From assembly GCA_022844045.1 (NCBI GenBank), contig JALHMM010000059.1:1-39783 (forward strand): DNA of 39,783 nt, in the 5' to 3' direction. The position numbers and the translations under genes are program-made. The notes below the pieces were generated by a model. That model was not told the origin of the DNA. It saw only the letters and a program-made list of their open reading frames with translations, and searched no databases. Each line of letters begins with the position of its first letter. Position 1 is the first letter of the stretch. This DNA is from Reyranellaceae bacterium. Lineage in GTDB: Bacteria; Pseudomonadota; Alphaproteobacteria; Reyranellales; Reyranellaceae. Below, in pieces: positions 1-8,236 of this stretch.

Positions 1-1
1 C

Positions 2-142
2 ATCGTTGCGGGTGCGCGCCCGGGCATCGACGGTGCCTACCGGATCGAAGCCGTCACCCACCGGTACTCCCGCGGCGGCGGGTTCATCACTGAACTCGAG
101 CTCCGGCAGCCGCACCAGGGTGCAGGCTCAGACGCGCGATAG
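2..142 (+). CDS. Phage late control D (tail hub) protein, C-terminal end
   Basis: This is the last 46 codons of a gene that begins before the window; the TAG stop is at 140-142. The tail reads GAYRIEAVTHRYSRGG followed by a beta-strand ending TELEL, which is the usual ending of gpD-type late control proteins that form the hub and spike base of contractile phage tails. It sits just before a holin-like gene and an endolysin gene, as expected for the distal part of a tail operon. Only the C-terminus is visible, so the assignment rests on that motif and on context. Confidence 0.6.
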   Translation: MVAGARPGIDGAYRIEAVTHRYSRGGGFITELELRQPHQGAGSDAR

Positions 143-155
143 GAGAACCCGCACC

Positions 156-470
156 ATGGGCAACGACTGGACGGTGAACCTGCCGATCGTGGTCACCTTT
201 ATCATCGGCGTCGGCGCCTTCGCCGGGGCGATCCTCGCGATCGTCAAGCTGTGGCAGGCGTTCGTGCCGGATCGTCACGCGCAGTTCGGAAGGGACATCT
301 CGACGATCAAGTCCGACATCCAGGACATCCGGGCCCGGGTGGGAATGCTCGAGCTCGATATCGCCCGGATCGACCATCCCTCGATCGCCCGGCACTTCGA
401 CAGCCTCGAGGGCAAGATCGACAAGCTCTACGACTTCGTCCTCGAACGCCTGACCAAGCTTCCGTCGTAG
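156..470 (+). CDS. Small phage membrane protein, holin-like
   Basis: This is a 104-residue protein with one hydrophobic segment at about residues 8-30, followed by a charged, probably coiled-coil region rich in Asp, Ile and Leu (about 45-100). The start at 156 is preceded by AGGAG at 141-145, which overlaps the stop of the upstream gene, so the two are probably translationally coupled. Position between a tail hub gene and a peptidoglycan hydrolase fits a holin or spanin-like lysis or tail accessory role. No family-specific motif is recognised, and the function is inferred from topology and context. Confidence 0.6.
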   Translation: MGNDWTVNLPIVVTFIIGVGAFAGAILAIVKLWQAFVPDRHAQFGRDISTIKSDIQDIRARVGMLELDIARIDHPSIARHFDSLEGKIDKLYDFVLERLTKLPS

Positions 471-582
471 CCGGCGGAACCTGATCCCCGCGTCTCTGCG
501 CGGGAAGCACCACCGGCCACCCCCCCTCAACACCAGCAAGACGCCGGCGGGCACCCGCCTTCCGGCGCGGGAGAGCGTTTGC

Positions 583-1515
583 ATGACCACTTACGACATC
601 GCCAGGAGCTACCTCGGCATCAAGGAAGTCGCCGGACCGCGCGATAACCCCAAGATCATGGAGATGTACGCCTCGGTCGGTCACGACTGGGTCGAACACG
701 ACGAGACCGCCTGGTGCGCTGCCTTCGTCGGCCACTGCCTTGAGAAGGCAGGTATCCGATCGACGCGGGCACTCAATGCCCGCTCCTACCTCGGGTTCGG
801 TGAACCTGTCGCGGTCACCGATGCCCGCGAGGGCGATATCGTCGTGTTCGAGCGCGGTTCCTCGTCCTGGCAGGGGCATGTCGCCTTCTTCATCAAGGCG
901 ACCGCCAGCCAGATCGAGGTGCTGGGCGGCAACCAGTCCAATGGTGTCACCATCGCCCCCTACCCGCGGAACCGCCTTCTCGGCATTCGGCGCCCCATCG
1001 GCGTGGGGTCCAGCGCGAAGCCCTCGCTCCGTTCCGTCCAGCAGAGACTGAAGGATTTCGGCTATCACGAGGTTGGCGGCATCGACGGACTGTTCGGTCC
1101 CCGCACCCGCGCCGCCATCCTCGCCTTCAAGGCCGACAACGGCCTGCCCCTGACACCCGATATCGACGTCGCCTTCACCACCGCGCTGGAGAAGGCGCCA
1201 TCGCGGGCGATCGCGCCGGAGCGGGCCAACGGCAAGCCCCAGGCGTCCCGCATCGTGAGCGCGGCGAATGCCCAGATCGCGACGGGTATTGCCGGGACGA
1301 TCACCATCGCAGGTGCGGCCATTGCGCCGGCGATCGAGGCGGCCGAACAGGCCAAGGACATGACCCAACGTGCCATCGGCCTTCTCAACCTGACGGAGTT
1401 CGTGGCGCCGTTCCTGCCATGGATTGGAATCGCGATCTTTGCTGTCGTCATCGCGCTTGCATGGCGGGCCCGGACGGCGCGGATCGAGGATTACCGCACC
1501 GGCCGGACGCCGTAG
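583..1515 (+). CDS. TIGR02594-family peptidoglycan hydrolase (phage endolysin) with PG-binding domain
   Basis: This 310-residue protein would cleave cell-wall peptides, either for lysis or for tail penetration. Residues 1-140 match the TIGR02594/CHAP-like cysteine peptidase fold: the candidate catalytic cysteine is Cys45 in TAWCAAFVGHCL and the candidate histidine is His99 in WQGHVAFF. Residues about 148-190 form a peptidoglycan-binding helix bundle (SLRSVQQRLKDFGY, then DGLFGPRTRAAI). The C-terminus carries a hydrophobic segment at about 276-295, so the enzyme may be membrane-anchored. That is unusual for a classical soluble endolysin, though common in this alphaproteobacterial phage family. 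It lies in the tail operon. Confidence 0.85.
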   Translation: MTTYDIARSYLGIKEVAGPRDNPKIMEMYASVGHDWVEHDETAWCAAFVGHCLEKAGIRSTRALNARSYLGFGEPVAVTDAREGDIVVFERGSSSWQGHVAFFIKATASQIEVLGGNQSNGVTIAPYPRNRLLGIRRPIGVGSSAKPSLRSVQQRLKDFGYHEVGGIDGLFGPRTRAAILAFKADNGLPLTPDIDVAFTTALEKAPSRAIAPERANGKPQASRIVSAANAQIATGIAGTITIAGAAIAPAIEAAEQAKDMTQRAIGLLNLTEFVAPFLPWIGIAIFAVVIALAWRARTARIEDYRTGRTP

Positions 1516-1531
1516 CAGGACACCGCGCAAC

Positions 1532-1882
1532 GTGAGCGTCACAATCGTTGATGGACCCGCCATCGTCGCGGGGTATCCCTACCGGCTCCAGATAGAAGCC
1601 GAGACGCCGCTGTTCCCGCAAGACGCGGTATTTGCAGCGGAAGTCCGGACCAGGGTTTCGGCCGCGTCGGTGATCGCGACGCTCACCACCGCCAATGGCA
1701 GGATCCTGCGCGTGTCGGACACTGTGCTCGAGCTGGCGATCGCGCCCGAAGCAACCGCTAGCCTCGGCGCCGGGAGCGTCATCCTCGATGTCGTCCGAAC
1801 CGACCTCATGCCGCCGCGCCATCTCTCCTTCTTCCTCGAGATCCCGGTTGTCCTGCCGGTGACACGAGGGATGCTGTCGTGA
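1532..1882 (+). CDS. Phage structural protein of unknown function
   Basis: This 116-residue protein begins at a GTG (VSVTIVDGPAIVAG), and its last bases overlap the start of the next gene in a GTGA arrangement, so the two are co-translated. It is predicted to be mostly beta-strand with alternating hydrophobic residues and no membrane segment or cysteine. Repeating short strands (RVSAASVIATLTT; SVILDVVRTDL) suggest an immunoglobulin-like or baseplate-type fold. I do not recognise the family. Position between an endolysin and fibre-like genes supports a tail-tip or fibre-connector role. An upstream in-frame start at 1424 would overlap the endolysin and is less likely. Confidence 0.6.
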   Translation: MSVTIVDGPAIVAGYPYRLQIEAETPLFPQDAVFAAEVRTRVSAASVIATLTTANGRILRVSDTVLELAIAPEATASLGAGSVILDVVRTDLMPPRHLSFFLEIPVVLPVTRGMLS

Positions 1883-2100
1883 CCGAGCGGATCGAGCTGA
1901 CCGCCGCATCGGGCCCGATCAGCATCCGGGCTACGGCAAGCGAACCGGTGGCCTTGCGGATCGCTTCCGCGCCGGTCTCGGTCCGGGTTCTCGGGACGCC
2001 CGGACCGGACGGCAGGCTGGGTCCGATCGGACCGCAGGGACCTGTCGGCCCCGCGGGAAATCTCGACGCCGGCATCGTCGTCGACGGCGGCAACTTCTGA
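1879..2100 (+). CDS. Small fibre-like protein with collagen-like Gly-X-Y repeat
   Basis: This 73-residue protein starts at a GTG overlapping the previous stop. Residues 1-38 are a beta-rich head (ELTAASGPISIRA). Residues about 39-62 run as Gly-X-Y triplets (GTPGPDGRLGPIGPQGPVGP), which can form a trimeric collagen-like stalk of the kind seen in phage fibres. It ends in DAGIVVDGGNF, nearly identical to the ending of the next gene (DGIVMDGGTF). The protein is therefore probably a trimeric fibre segment or connector sharing a C-terminal docking peptide with the tail fibre. Function is inferred. Confidence 0.7.
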   Translation: MTERIELTAASGPISIRATASEPVALRIASAPVSVRVLGTPGPDGRLGPIGPQGPVGPAGNLDAGIVVDGGNF

Positions 2101-2118
2101 CAGGCAGGAAAGCAACCC

Positions 2119-2868
2119 ATGGCGAATGTCATTCGCATCAAGCGGCGCGTCTCGGGCGCTGCTGGCGCGCCGGTCGCACTCAAGTCGGCCGAACTCGCCC
2201 ACAACGAAGTCGACGACACGCTCTATGTCGGCAAGGGCGATGATGGCAGCGGCAATGCGACGAGCGTCATCGCGTTGGCCGGCAAGGGAGCCTTCGTCGA
2301 CCGCTCGAGTGCCCAGACCGTGGGCGGAAAGAAGACCTTCTCGTCGGCCCCGGCATCAAGCGAAGATGCCGCCACCGAGACGGATCTGGTCCGGAAGTTG
2401 CAATTGGACACCGGGCTCGCCACGAAGGCCGCGGCCACCCACGGGCACCCCATCGCCGAAATTACCAGCCTTCAGGCTGTGCTCGATGCCAAGGCGCCGC
2501 TGGCGTCACCAGCGCTCACCGGTGTGCCCACCGCGCCGACGGCGGCCGGCGGCACCAGTTCCACCCAGATCGCCACGACTGCCTTCGTGGCCGCCGCAGT
2601 CTCGGCTCTGATCAACGCCGCGCCGGGAGCACTCGATACGCTCGCCGAACTCGCTGCGGCCCTCGGCGACGATCCCGATTTCGCCGCGACCGTCACCAAC
2701 GGCTTGGCCGGGAAGCTCGCTATCGCCGCGAACCTATCCGACCTCGCAGATCCTGCCGCGGCTCGTGGTCATCTCGGGCTGGGGTCAATGGCGGTGCAGG
2801 AGGCCAACAACGTCGCGATAACCGGCGGGATTATCGATGGGATCGTGATGGATGGCGGAACCTTCTGA
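2119..2868 (+). CDS. Phage tail fibre protein
   Basis: This 249-residue protein carries hallmark tail-fibre segments. The N-terminus resembles fibre proteins that begin with a short basic strand then ELAHNEVDDTLYVGKG. Residues about 60-90 hold VDRSSAQTVGGKKTFSSAP. Residues about 125-155 hold the repeat KAPLASPALTGVPTAPTA, then TQIATTAFV, as in lambda-type side tail fibres. After that comes LGDDPDFAATVTNGLAGK, then a SDL...LGLGS module. It ends DGIVMDGGTF. At 249 residues it is short for a full receptor-binding fibre and is the last gene of the tail cluster. A typical fibre chaperone gene is not seen downstream. Confidence 0.85.
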   Translation: MANVIRIKRRVSGAAGAPVALKSAELAHNEVDDTLYVGKGDDGSGNATSVIALAGKGAFVDRSSAQTVGGKKTFSSAPASSEDAATETDLVRKLQLDTGLATKAAATHGHPIAEITSLQAVLDAKAPLASPALTGVPTAPTAAGGTSSTQIATTAFVAAAVSALINAAPGALDTLAELAAALGDDPDFAATVTNGLAGKLAIAANLSDLADPAAARGHLGLGSMAVQEANNVAITGGIIDGIVMDGGTF

Positions 2869-2941
2869 CGAACACGATGGTGTGTCCAGCGCAGTCGCGG
2901 CGCGCGAACTCTGTCAAAGCGATCTGCGGTCGCACAAGAGA

Positions 2942-2979
2942 CCGCCGTCCGGATCTCACAGTGGAGAGACGGACGGCGG
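2942..2979. terminator. Stem-loop between the converging tail-fibre and groEL genes
   Basis: A perfect 10-bp inverted repeat, CCGCCGTCCG (2942-2951) and CGGACGGCGG (2970-2979), surrounds an 18-nt loop containing a small internal TCTC/GAGA pairing. It lies 14 bp past the end of groEL and 73 bp past the fibre gene, so it could terminate both transcripts. No U-tract follows on either strand, so it is either an imperfect terminator or a transcript-end stabilising hairpin. Confidence 0.5.
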
Positions 2980-2992
2980 GATCAAACGGAGG

Positions 2993-4976
<1,984 letters not shown>

Positions 4977-5078
4977 ATCGTTCTCCTCAAGGACAAACAG
5001 ATTTTGACAGGTTCCCGTCGCCCGGACCCGTCAGGATCCGAACGGGACGCGGCCCATCCTGGCACCGCGCGGCGGCCG

Positions 5079-5107
5079 ATTTGGTTTGGGTGCAGTTGAG
5101 TTTCAAG
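5079..5107 (-). promoter_or_regulatory. Candidate RpoH (heat-shock sigma) promoter for groES-groEL
   Basis: Read on the minus strand, CTTGAA (5107-5102) is followed after 17 bases by CCAAAT (5084-5079), resembling the alphaproteobacterial RpoH pattern of CTTGAA, a 16-17 bp spacer and a CCnnAT-like -10. The implied leader before groES is roughly 95 nt. A second CTTGAA on the same strand at 5131-5126 has no good -10 partner. This is pattern matching by eye, and the -10 is weak. Confidence 0.4.
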
Positions 5108-5297
5108 AGGTCGGGCAAAGAAATTTTCAAGCGGCCTAAGCTACGGAAATGTCGTCTGTTTTTCTGCCTCCTCGATTCGTCTCGTGTTGTCGTTCCCGCG
5201 AGGCGCGATCGCGACAAAAGGCTCCTCCTTGAAGGACCTCAATCCCGCGCCAACCACCACCAACCTCGGCCGCGCGACTGCTTCCGCGCAAAAACCT

Positions 5298-5325
5298 CTT
5301 GAAACGGGAAATAGCCTAACCAGAT
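5298..5325 (+). promoter_or_regulatory. Candidate RpoH promoter for hsp20
   Basis: CTTGAA at 5298-5303 is followed after 16 bases by CCAGAT at 5320-5325, the same layout as the groES candidate on the other strand. Transcription would begin near 5332 and give a leader of about 90 nt, which is the length needed for the ROSE-like thermometer in front of hsp20. The match to the -10 consensus is partial. Confidence 0.4.
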
Positions 5326-5331
5326 CATTTT

Positions 5332-5420
5332 TCGCCGGGTGCTGACTGGCCCGGTGCGGGCGTCGGCGGGATGTCCGGCGCATCGCTCGTATCCATGTTG
5401 CTCACACGGAGGATGTGGCT
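5332..5420 (+). promoter_or_regulatory. ROSE-like RNA thermometer in the hsp20 leader
   Basis: The leader ends with TTGCT at 5398-5402, then CACAC, then the Shine-Dalgarno GGAGGA at 5408-5413, and the ATG at 5421. This closely follows the conserved 3' hairpin of ROSE elements, in which a U(U/C)GCU motif masks the Shine-Dalgarno at low temperature. CAT (5394-5396) can pair with ATG (5413-5415) to close the hairpin. The upstream GC-rich stretch 5341-5385 can fold into supporting hairpins. ROSE elements are known before rhizobial small heat-shock genes. The element was recognised by eye and not folded. Confidence 0.55.
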
Positions 5421-5897
5421 ATGAGGACCTACGACTTCACGCCCCTTTGGCGGTCGAGCATCGGCTTCGACCGCGTTCTCGATCTTCTCAGCAACCCGCG
5501 TACTCTCGAAGGGCAGACCGATTGGCCGCCCTATGACATCGCGCGAACCGGCGAAGACACCTACCGCATCACCCTCGCCCTTGCAGGGTTCGCGCAGGAC
5601 GAGATTTCCATCACGATACAGCAGAACCTCCTGGCCGTTGCTGGTCAGAAAGCCGAGACGCCCAGGCAGGAGTTCCTTCATCAAGGAATCGCTGCGCGTC
5701 CCTTCGAGCACAGGTTCAGCCTCGAAGATCACGTCGAGGTCGAAGGGGCCTCGTTCGACAACGGTCTGCTGCAGATCGACCTCGTACGGCGCATCCCGGA
5801 GGCGATGAAGTCGCGCCGGATTGCCATCGGTTCGAACGGCAGTGGTTCAGACAGGCCCGCCAGGACCGAGACCGTGGAACACATTCGCGCGGCGTAG
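5421..5897 (+). CDS. Hsp20/IbpA-type small heat-shock protein
   Basis: This 158-residue alpha-crystallin-type holdase binds unfolding proteins. Residues 1-35 are an IbpA-like N-terminus (MRTYDFTPLWRSSIGFDRVL). The alpha-crystallin domain spans about 36-125 (PPYDIARTGEDTYRITLALAGF; FEHRFSLEDHVEVEGASFDNGLLQIDL appears in pieces), with the NGLL loop typical of the family. The ATG at 5421 is preferred over a GTG at 5415 because GGAGGA at 5408-5413 is 7 nt from it. Control is probably by an RpoH promoter plus the ROSE-like leader. The gene diverges from groES-groEL. Confidence 0.95.
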   Translation: MRTYDFTPLWRSSIGFDRVLDLLSNPRTLEGQTDWPPYDIARTGEDTYRITLALAGFAQDEISITIQQNLLAVAGQKAETPRQEFLHQGIAARPFEHRFSLEDHVEVEGASFDNGLLQIDLVRRIPEAMKSRRIAIGSNGSGSDRPARTETVEHIRAA

Positions 5898-5919
5898 CGA
5901 CTGCTCAGAATCGAGTAGC

Positions 5920-5974
5920 GGAGGTGGCTCGTACGCGGCCCGCCTCGGGCCACCTCCTGAAGCAAGTGGAGGAG
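5920..5974 (+). promoter_or_regulatory. Hairpin able to expose or mask the next gene's Shine-Dalgarno
   Basis: Between hsp20 and the next gene, GGAGGTGGC (5920-5928) is complementary to GCCACCTCC (5949-5957), with the stem extending inward by a few more pairs. The right arm carries the anti-Shine-Dalgarno CCTCCT (5953-5958), which could instead pair with the real Shine-Dalgarno GGAGGAG at 5968-5974, seven nt before the ATG at 5982. The two pairings exclude each other. The hairpin may alternatively act as an intercistronic processing or terminator structure. Confidence 0.4.
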
Positions 5975-5981
5975 AACATCA

Positions 5982-6383
5982 ATGACCATTCGTTTGGACA
6001 CGCCGGACGAACGACGGCGGGAACCTGATGCCGGTTTCGACCTGCAAGCGCTCCTACATCCGGCGGGAGCGTTCGCGCATCCACATGACGTCATTCACGA
6101 TCCCGATCTTACCCTAAGCGAGAAGCGGGCGATCCTGGCCTCGTGGGCGTCGGATGCCTGCGCTGTTGAATCCGCACCGGAGCTTCGTATCGCGCTCGCG
6201 GGCAGTCGGCCGGTCGCGTTTGACGACGTTATGGACGCACTTCGCGATCTTGACCGGCTGGCGGGACACCATGACAAGCCCAAACCACACTATCGACGCG
6301 TTCTCGCTGAGCGTGTCCCAGGTGTTTTTGGCCGAAAGTCCGCACGAGGGCACGGGCGCCATCGCCCGCGTGCCGCCGCCTAG
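5982..6383 (+). CDS. Conserved hypothetical protein of the heat-shock cassette
   Basis: This 133-residue protein has a central conserved block, HPAGAFAHPHDVIHDPDL then EKRAILASWASDACAVES (about residues 27-62). The same block occurs in small alphaproteobacterial hypothetical proteins that I know only as uncharacterised. The C-terminus is basic (RRVLAERVPG, then an Arg/His-rich tail). The start has a strong Shine-Dalgarno (GGAGGAG) and follows hsp20 by 84 bp, so it is probably the second gene of that unit. There is no membrane segment. Function is unknown. Confidence 0.8.
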   Translation: MTIRLDTPDERRREPDAGFDLQALLHPAGAFAHPHDVIHDPDLTLSEKRAILASWASDACAVESAPELRIALAGSRPVAFDDVMDALRDLDRLAGHHDKPKPHYRRVLAERVPGVFGRKSARGHGRHRPRAAA

Positions 6384-6398
6384 AAAACGGAGGCGTGG

Positions 6399-6611
6399 AT
6401 GGATTGGTCATTAATGGTACGCGGCGACTCCGGCCAGGAATGGGATGGCGAGGACCACCGCAAGGTCATCTTGCTCTCGGAGTATCCGCAGAAGAAGCAC
6501 CTCGGGAACTCGGACGATGATCCACCCGGCCCTCCGGCACAGGCAGCGAGAGTAGGTTTCGCAGATCAGCGGATCTGCAGCGCCGTTGCAGCGCGCCCCG
6601 TTGAATTCTAG
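6399..6611 (+). CDS. Possible small hypothetical protein
   Basis: This is a 70-codon open frame whose ATG follows ACGGAGG (6387-6393) at a workable distance, 15 bp after the preceding gene. The protein is hydrophilic, with an Asp/Pro-rich centre (GNSDDDPPGPPAQAA) and no recognised domain. Its existence rests on the ribosome-binding site and gene spacing. It could also be a chance frame in decayed DNA, because a degenerate fibre copy follows directly. Confidence 0.3.
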   Translation: MDWSLMVRGDSGQEWDGEDHRKVILLSEYPQKKHLGNSDDDPPGPPAQAARVGFADQRICSAVAARPVEF

Positions 6612-6655
6612 CTGCCTGGTCCAGACCGGTTCGATGCCGGGGTTCCACCGTTCTC

Positions 6656-6913
6656 TTGACGCGTGGCCACGAACGGCGGCGGCACAGTCTACACTTGCCA
6701 AAGCTGGTATCAGCTGTTGGGGATGACCCTGACTTCGCCGCCGCCGTCGCATGCGGCTGCAAGGGAACTAGCCACGTCTTCCAACCCTCGGATCTCCCAG
6801 GCCCGGCGAAGCAAACCGGCCTTGGCTCAGGCTGGATAGCCATGCAAGGAGCCGACGAGAACGATCCCTCTCGCCCCGGATCTGGTGAGCGGCTGCGCGA
6901 TGGGCGCTTCTGA
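6656..6913 (+). pseudogene. Degenerate copy of a tail-fibre C-terminus
   Basis: The frame contains SAVGDDPDFAAAVACGCKG, then SDLPGPAKQTGLGSGWIAMQ, and ends LRDGRF. These align in order and spacing with the fibre at 2119-2868: AALGDDPDFAATVTNGLAG, then SDLADPAAARGHLGLGS with MAVQ, ending MDGGTF. From GDDPDF to the stop the two have 64 and 67 residues. The stretch between conserved blocks is scrambled and the N-terminal 60% of the fibre is absent, so this is a remnant of a related fibre gene. Confidence 0.55.
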
Positions 6914-7082
6914 AGGAGGTGGGCACGGTGCGTGTTCCGCCCTCTTGGAGTACTATAGGGAGTTTCAGGCGCGGGCGGTCGAGGATCTGGCACTGCTGCC
7001 AGAGGGCTCGACGATCGCGGAGATGCTCGCAGATTGTGCGATATGTGCGACCAGCTCGGGCTTGCCTTCAGCACAGAGATAC

Positions 7083-7748
7083 TCAGCCCGCCCCGGTCAG
7101 CACGAGCCTTCCATCTTCGCGCCATTCCGGCAAACCGCCCTCCAGCCGCCGCGCGTTGAGCCCATGGTGACGCAGGGTGGCGACGGCTTGATGGGCATAG
7201 ACGCAGTAGGGGCCGCGGCAATAGGCGACGATCTCGGAGTCCGGCGCAAGCGTGGGAAGGATGTGCTCAAGCTGCGCCAAAGTGGCGTTCAGCGCGCCGG
7301 GAATGTGGCCCGCGTCGTATTCATCGGCGGGCCGAACATCGAGCACGGTGACGGAGCCTTCCGCGATCCGCGCCGCAAGTTCTTCCCGGCTGACCGGTTC
7401 GGGGGCGTCCTCGCCGCATGAAAGCCCTCGCAGGATCCGCTCGACCTGCGCCAGGTTCCGTTCAGCGACGACGCGAAGGAGGTCCATGAGTTCCAGTGTC
7501 CTCGCGTCGGTCAACCGGTAGATCACTGCCTTGCCGTCACGACGGCTGGTGACAAGCGCTGCACGGCGAAGCTGTTGCAGATGCTGCGAGCAGTTGGCGA
7601 TGGTCAGTCCGGTTTTGTCGGCGAGCGCCTCCACACCGCGCTCTCCCTGCGCCAGTTGTTCGAGGAGCGAGAGCCGCGCCGGTGCGGCCAAGCCGCGTGC
7701 CACGAGCGCGTATTCCTCGAGAAGGGCTGTCTTCGGGCTTATTGACAC
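7083..7748 (-). CDS. ArsR-family repressor fused to a rhodanese domain
   Basis: This 221-residue protein joins an ArsR/SmtB winged helix (about residues 10-100, recognition helix NCSQHLQQLRRAALV, wing RRDGKAVIYRL) to a rhodanese domain (about 118-215). The rhodanese loop holds Cys177 in YCRGPYC. The DNA-binding half has two cysteines, Cys53 within the recognition-helix region and Cys111 after the last helix, and it lacks the ArsR metal motif. Thiol-based persulfide sensing, as in SqrR/BigR repressors, is a reasonable inference, with the rhodanese supplying or removing sulfane sulfur. The start is GTG. It is divergent from the sulfur-transfer operon, with palindromes just upstream. Confidence 0.9.
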   Translation of the reverse strand: MSISPKTALLEEYALVARGLAAPARLSLLEQLAQGERGVEALADKTGLTIANCSQHLQQLRRAALVTSRRDGKAVIYRLTDARTLELMDLLRVVAERNLAQVERILRGLSCGEDAPEPVSREELAARIAEGSVTVLDVRPADEYDAGHIPGALNATLAQLEHILPTLAPDSEIVAYCRGPYCVYAHQAVATLRHHGLNARRLEGGLPEWREDGRLVLTGAG

Positions 7749-7771
7749 CGGACGTCTCCCGACGCTAGATC

Positions 7772-7799
7772 ATTCAATCGATCCATTGAATATTCCAAT
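7772..7799. promoter_or_regulatory. Candidate operator of the ArsR-rhodanese regulator
   Basis: Twenty-four bases upstream of the regulator's start is the inverted repeat ATTCAA-N8-TTGAAT (7772-7791). It overlaps a second one, ATTG-N7-CAAT (7785-7799), centred near GAATATTC. The patch is AT-rich in otherwise GC-rich DNA. AT-rich, ATTC/GAAT-containing palindromes are typical ArsR-family operators. It lies in the divergent region and could control both directions. Confidence 0.5.
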
Positions 7800-8236
7800 T
7801 CCCTCGCGTCTCACAAGTCCGAAGTGCAGAACCAATGCCTGAGACCATCCTTGCCGCCGAACCAGACCATCAGCCTTGCCGCCTTTCTTGGCGTCCTGGT
7901 GGCCGTCGCGGGGTGCGAGATGAGGGCGCCGCGCCTCAGGCGCGGCCGGTGGACCGTGTCTTGCGCCTCTTCGTCGTGACCCCGAACAACGCACCGAGTC
8001 CACCATTCCGTCGACCCGCGCAATACCAACTCGAACCACGGCTTGAACCTGCCGCGGTGGCTGCTCGGCACCTACATCGCACAGCCAGACAAGGGGCATG
8101 AAGCGATGGAGATCGGCATCGAGCAGTCTCGGACGCGCCCCGATCTTTGGCTCGACCGGATGTTGGTCCAGCCGCTGCGCGGATCCGCGAGCGGGCATGG
8201 GCTCGATCCGCGTATCGCGACCACCGAGCCTGCCGA
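7800..8236. other. 437-bp stretch with no supported gene
   Basis: This region separates the regulator from the transporter gene. Short frames exist on both strands, including one reading NLPRWLLGTYIAQPDKGHEAM at 8043-8107, but none has a recognisable domain or a good ribosome-binding site. It may hold decayed coding DNA. The long gap is odd for a simple divergent promoter. Confidence 0.4.

Noticed and set aside
307..1563. Long minus-strand open frame across the endolysin gene
   Set aside because: It mirrors the codon bias of the plus-strand gene, has no recognisable domain and overlaps several well-supported phage genes.
4977..5420. CIRCE operator for groESL
   Set aside because: No TTAGCACTC-N9-GAGTGCTAA-like inverted repeat was found on either strand.
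7800..8236. Small frame at 8043-8240 before the MFS gene
   Set aside because: No family match recognised and no ribosome-binding site. Treated as non-coding or decayed DNA.
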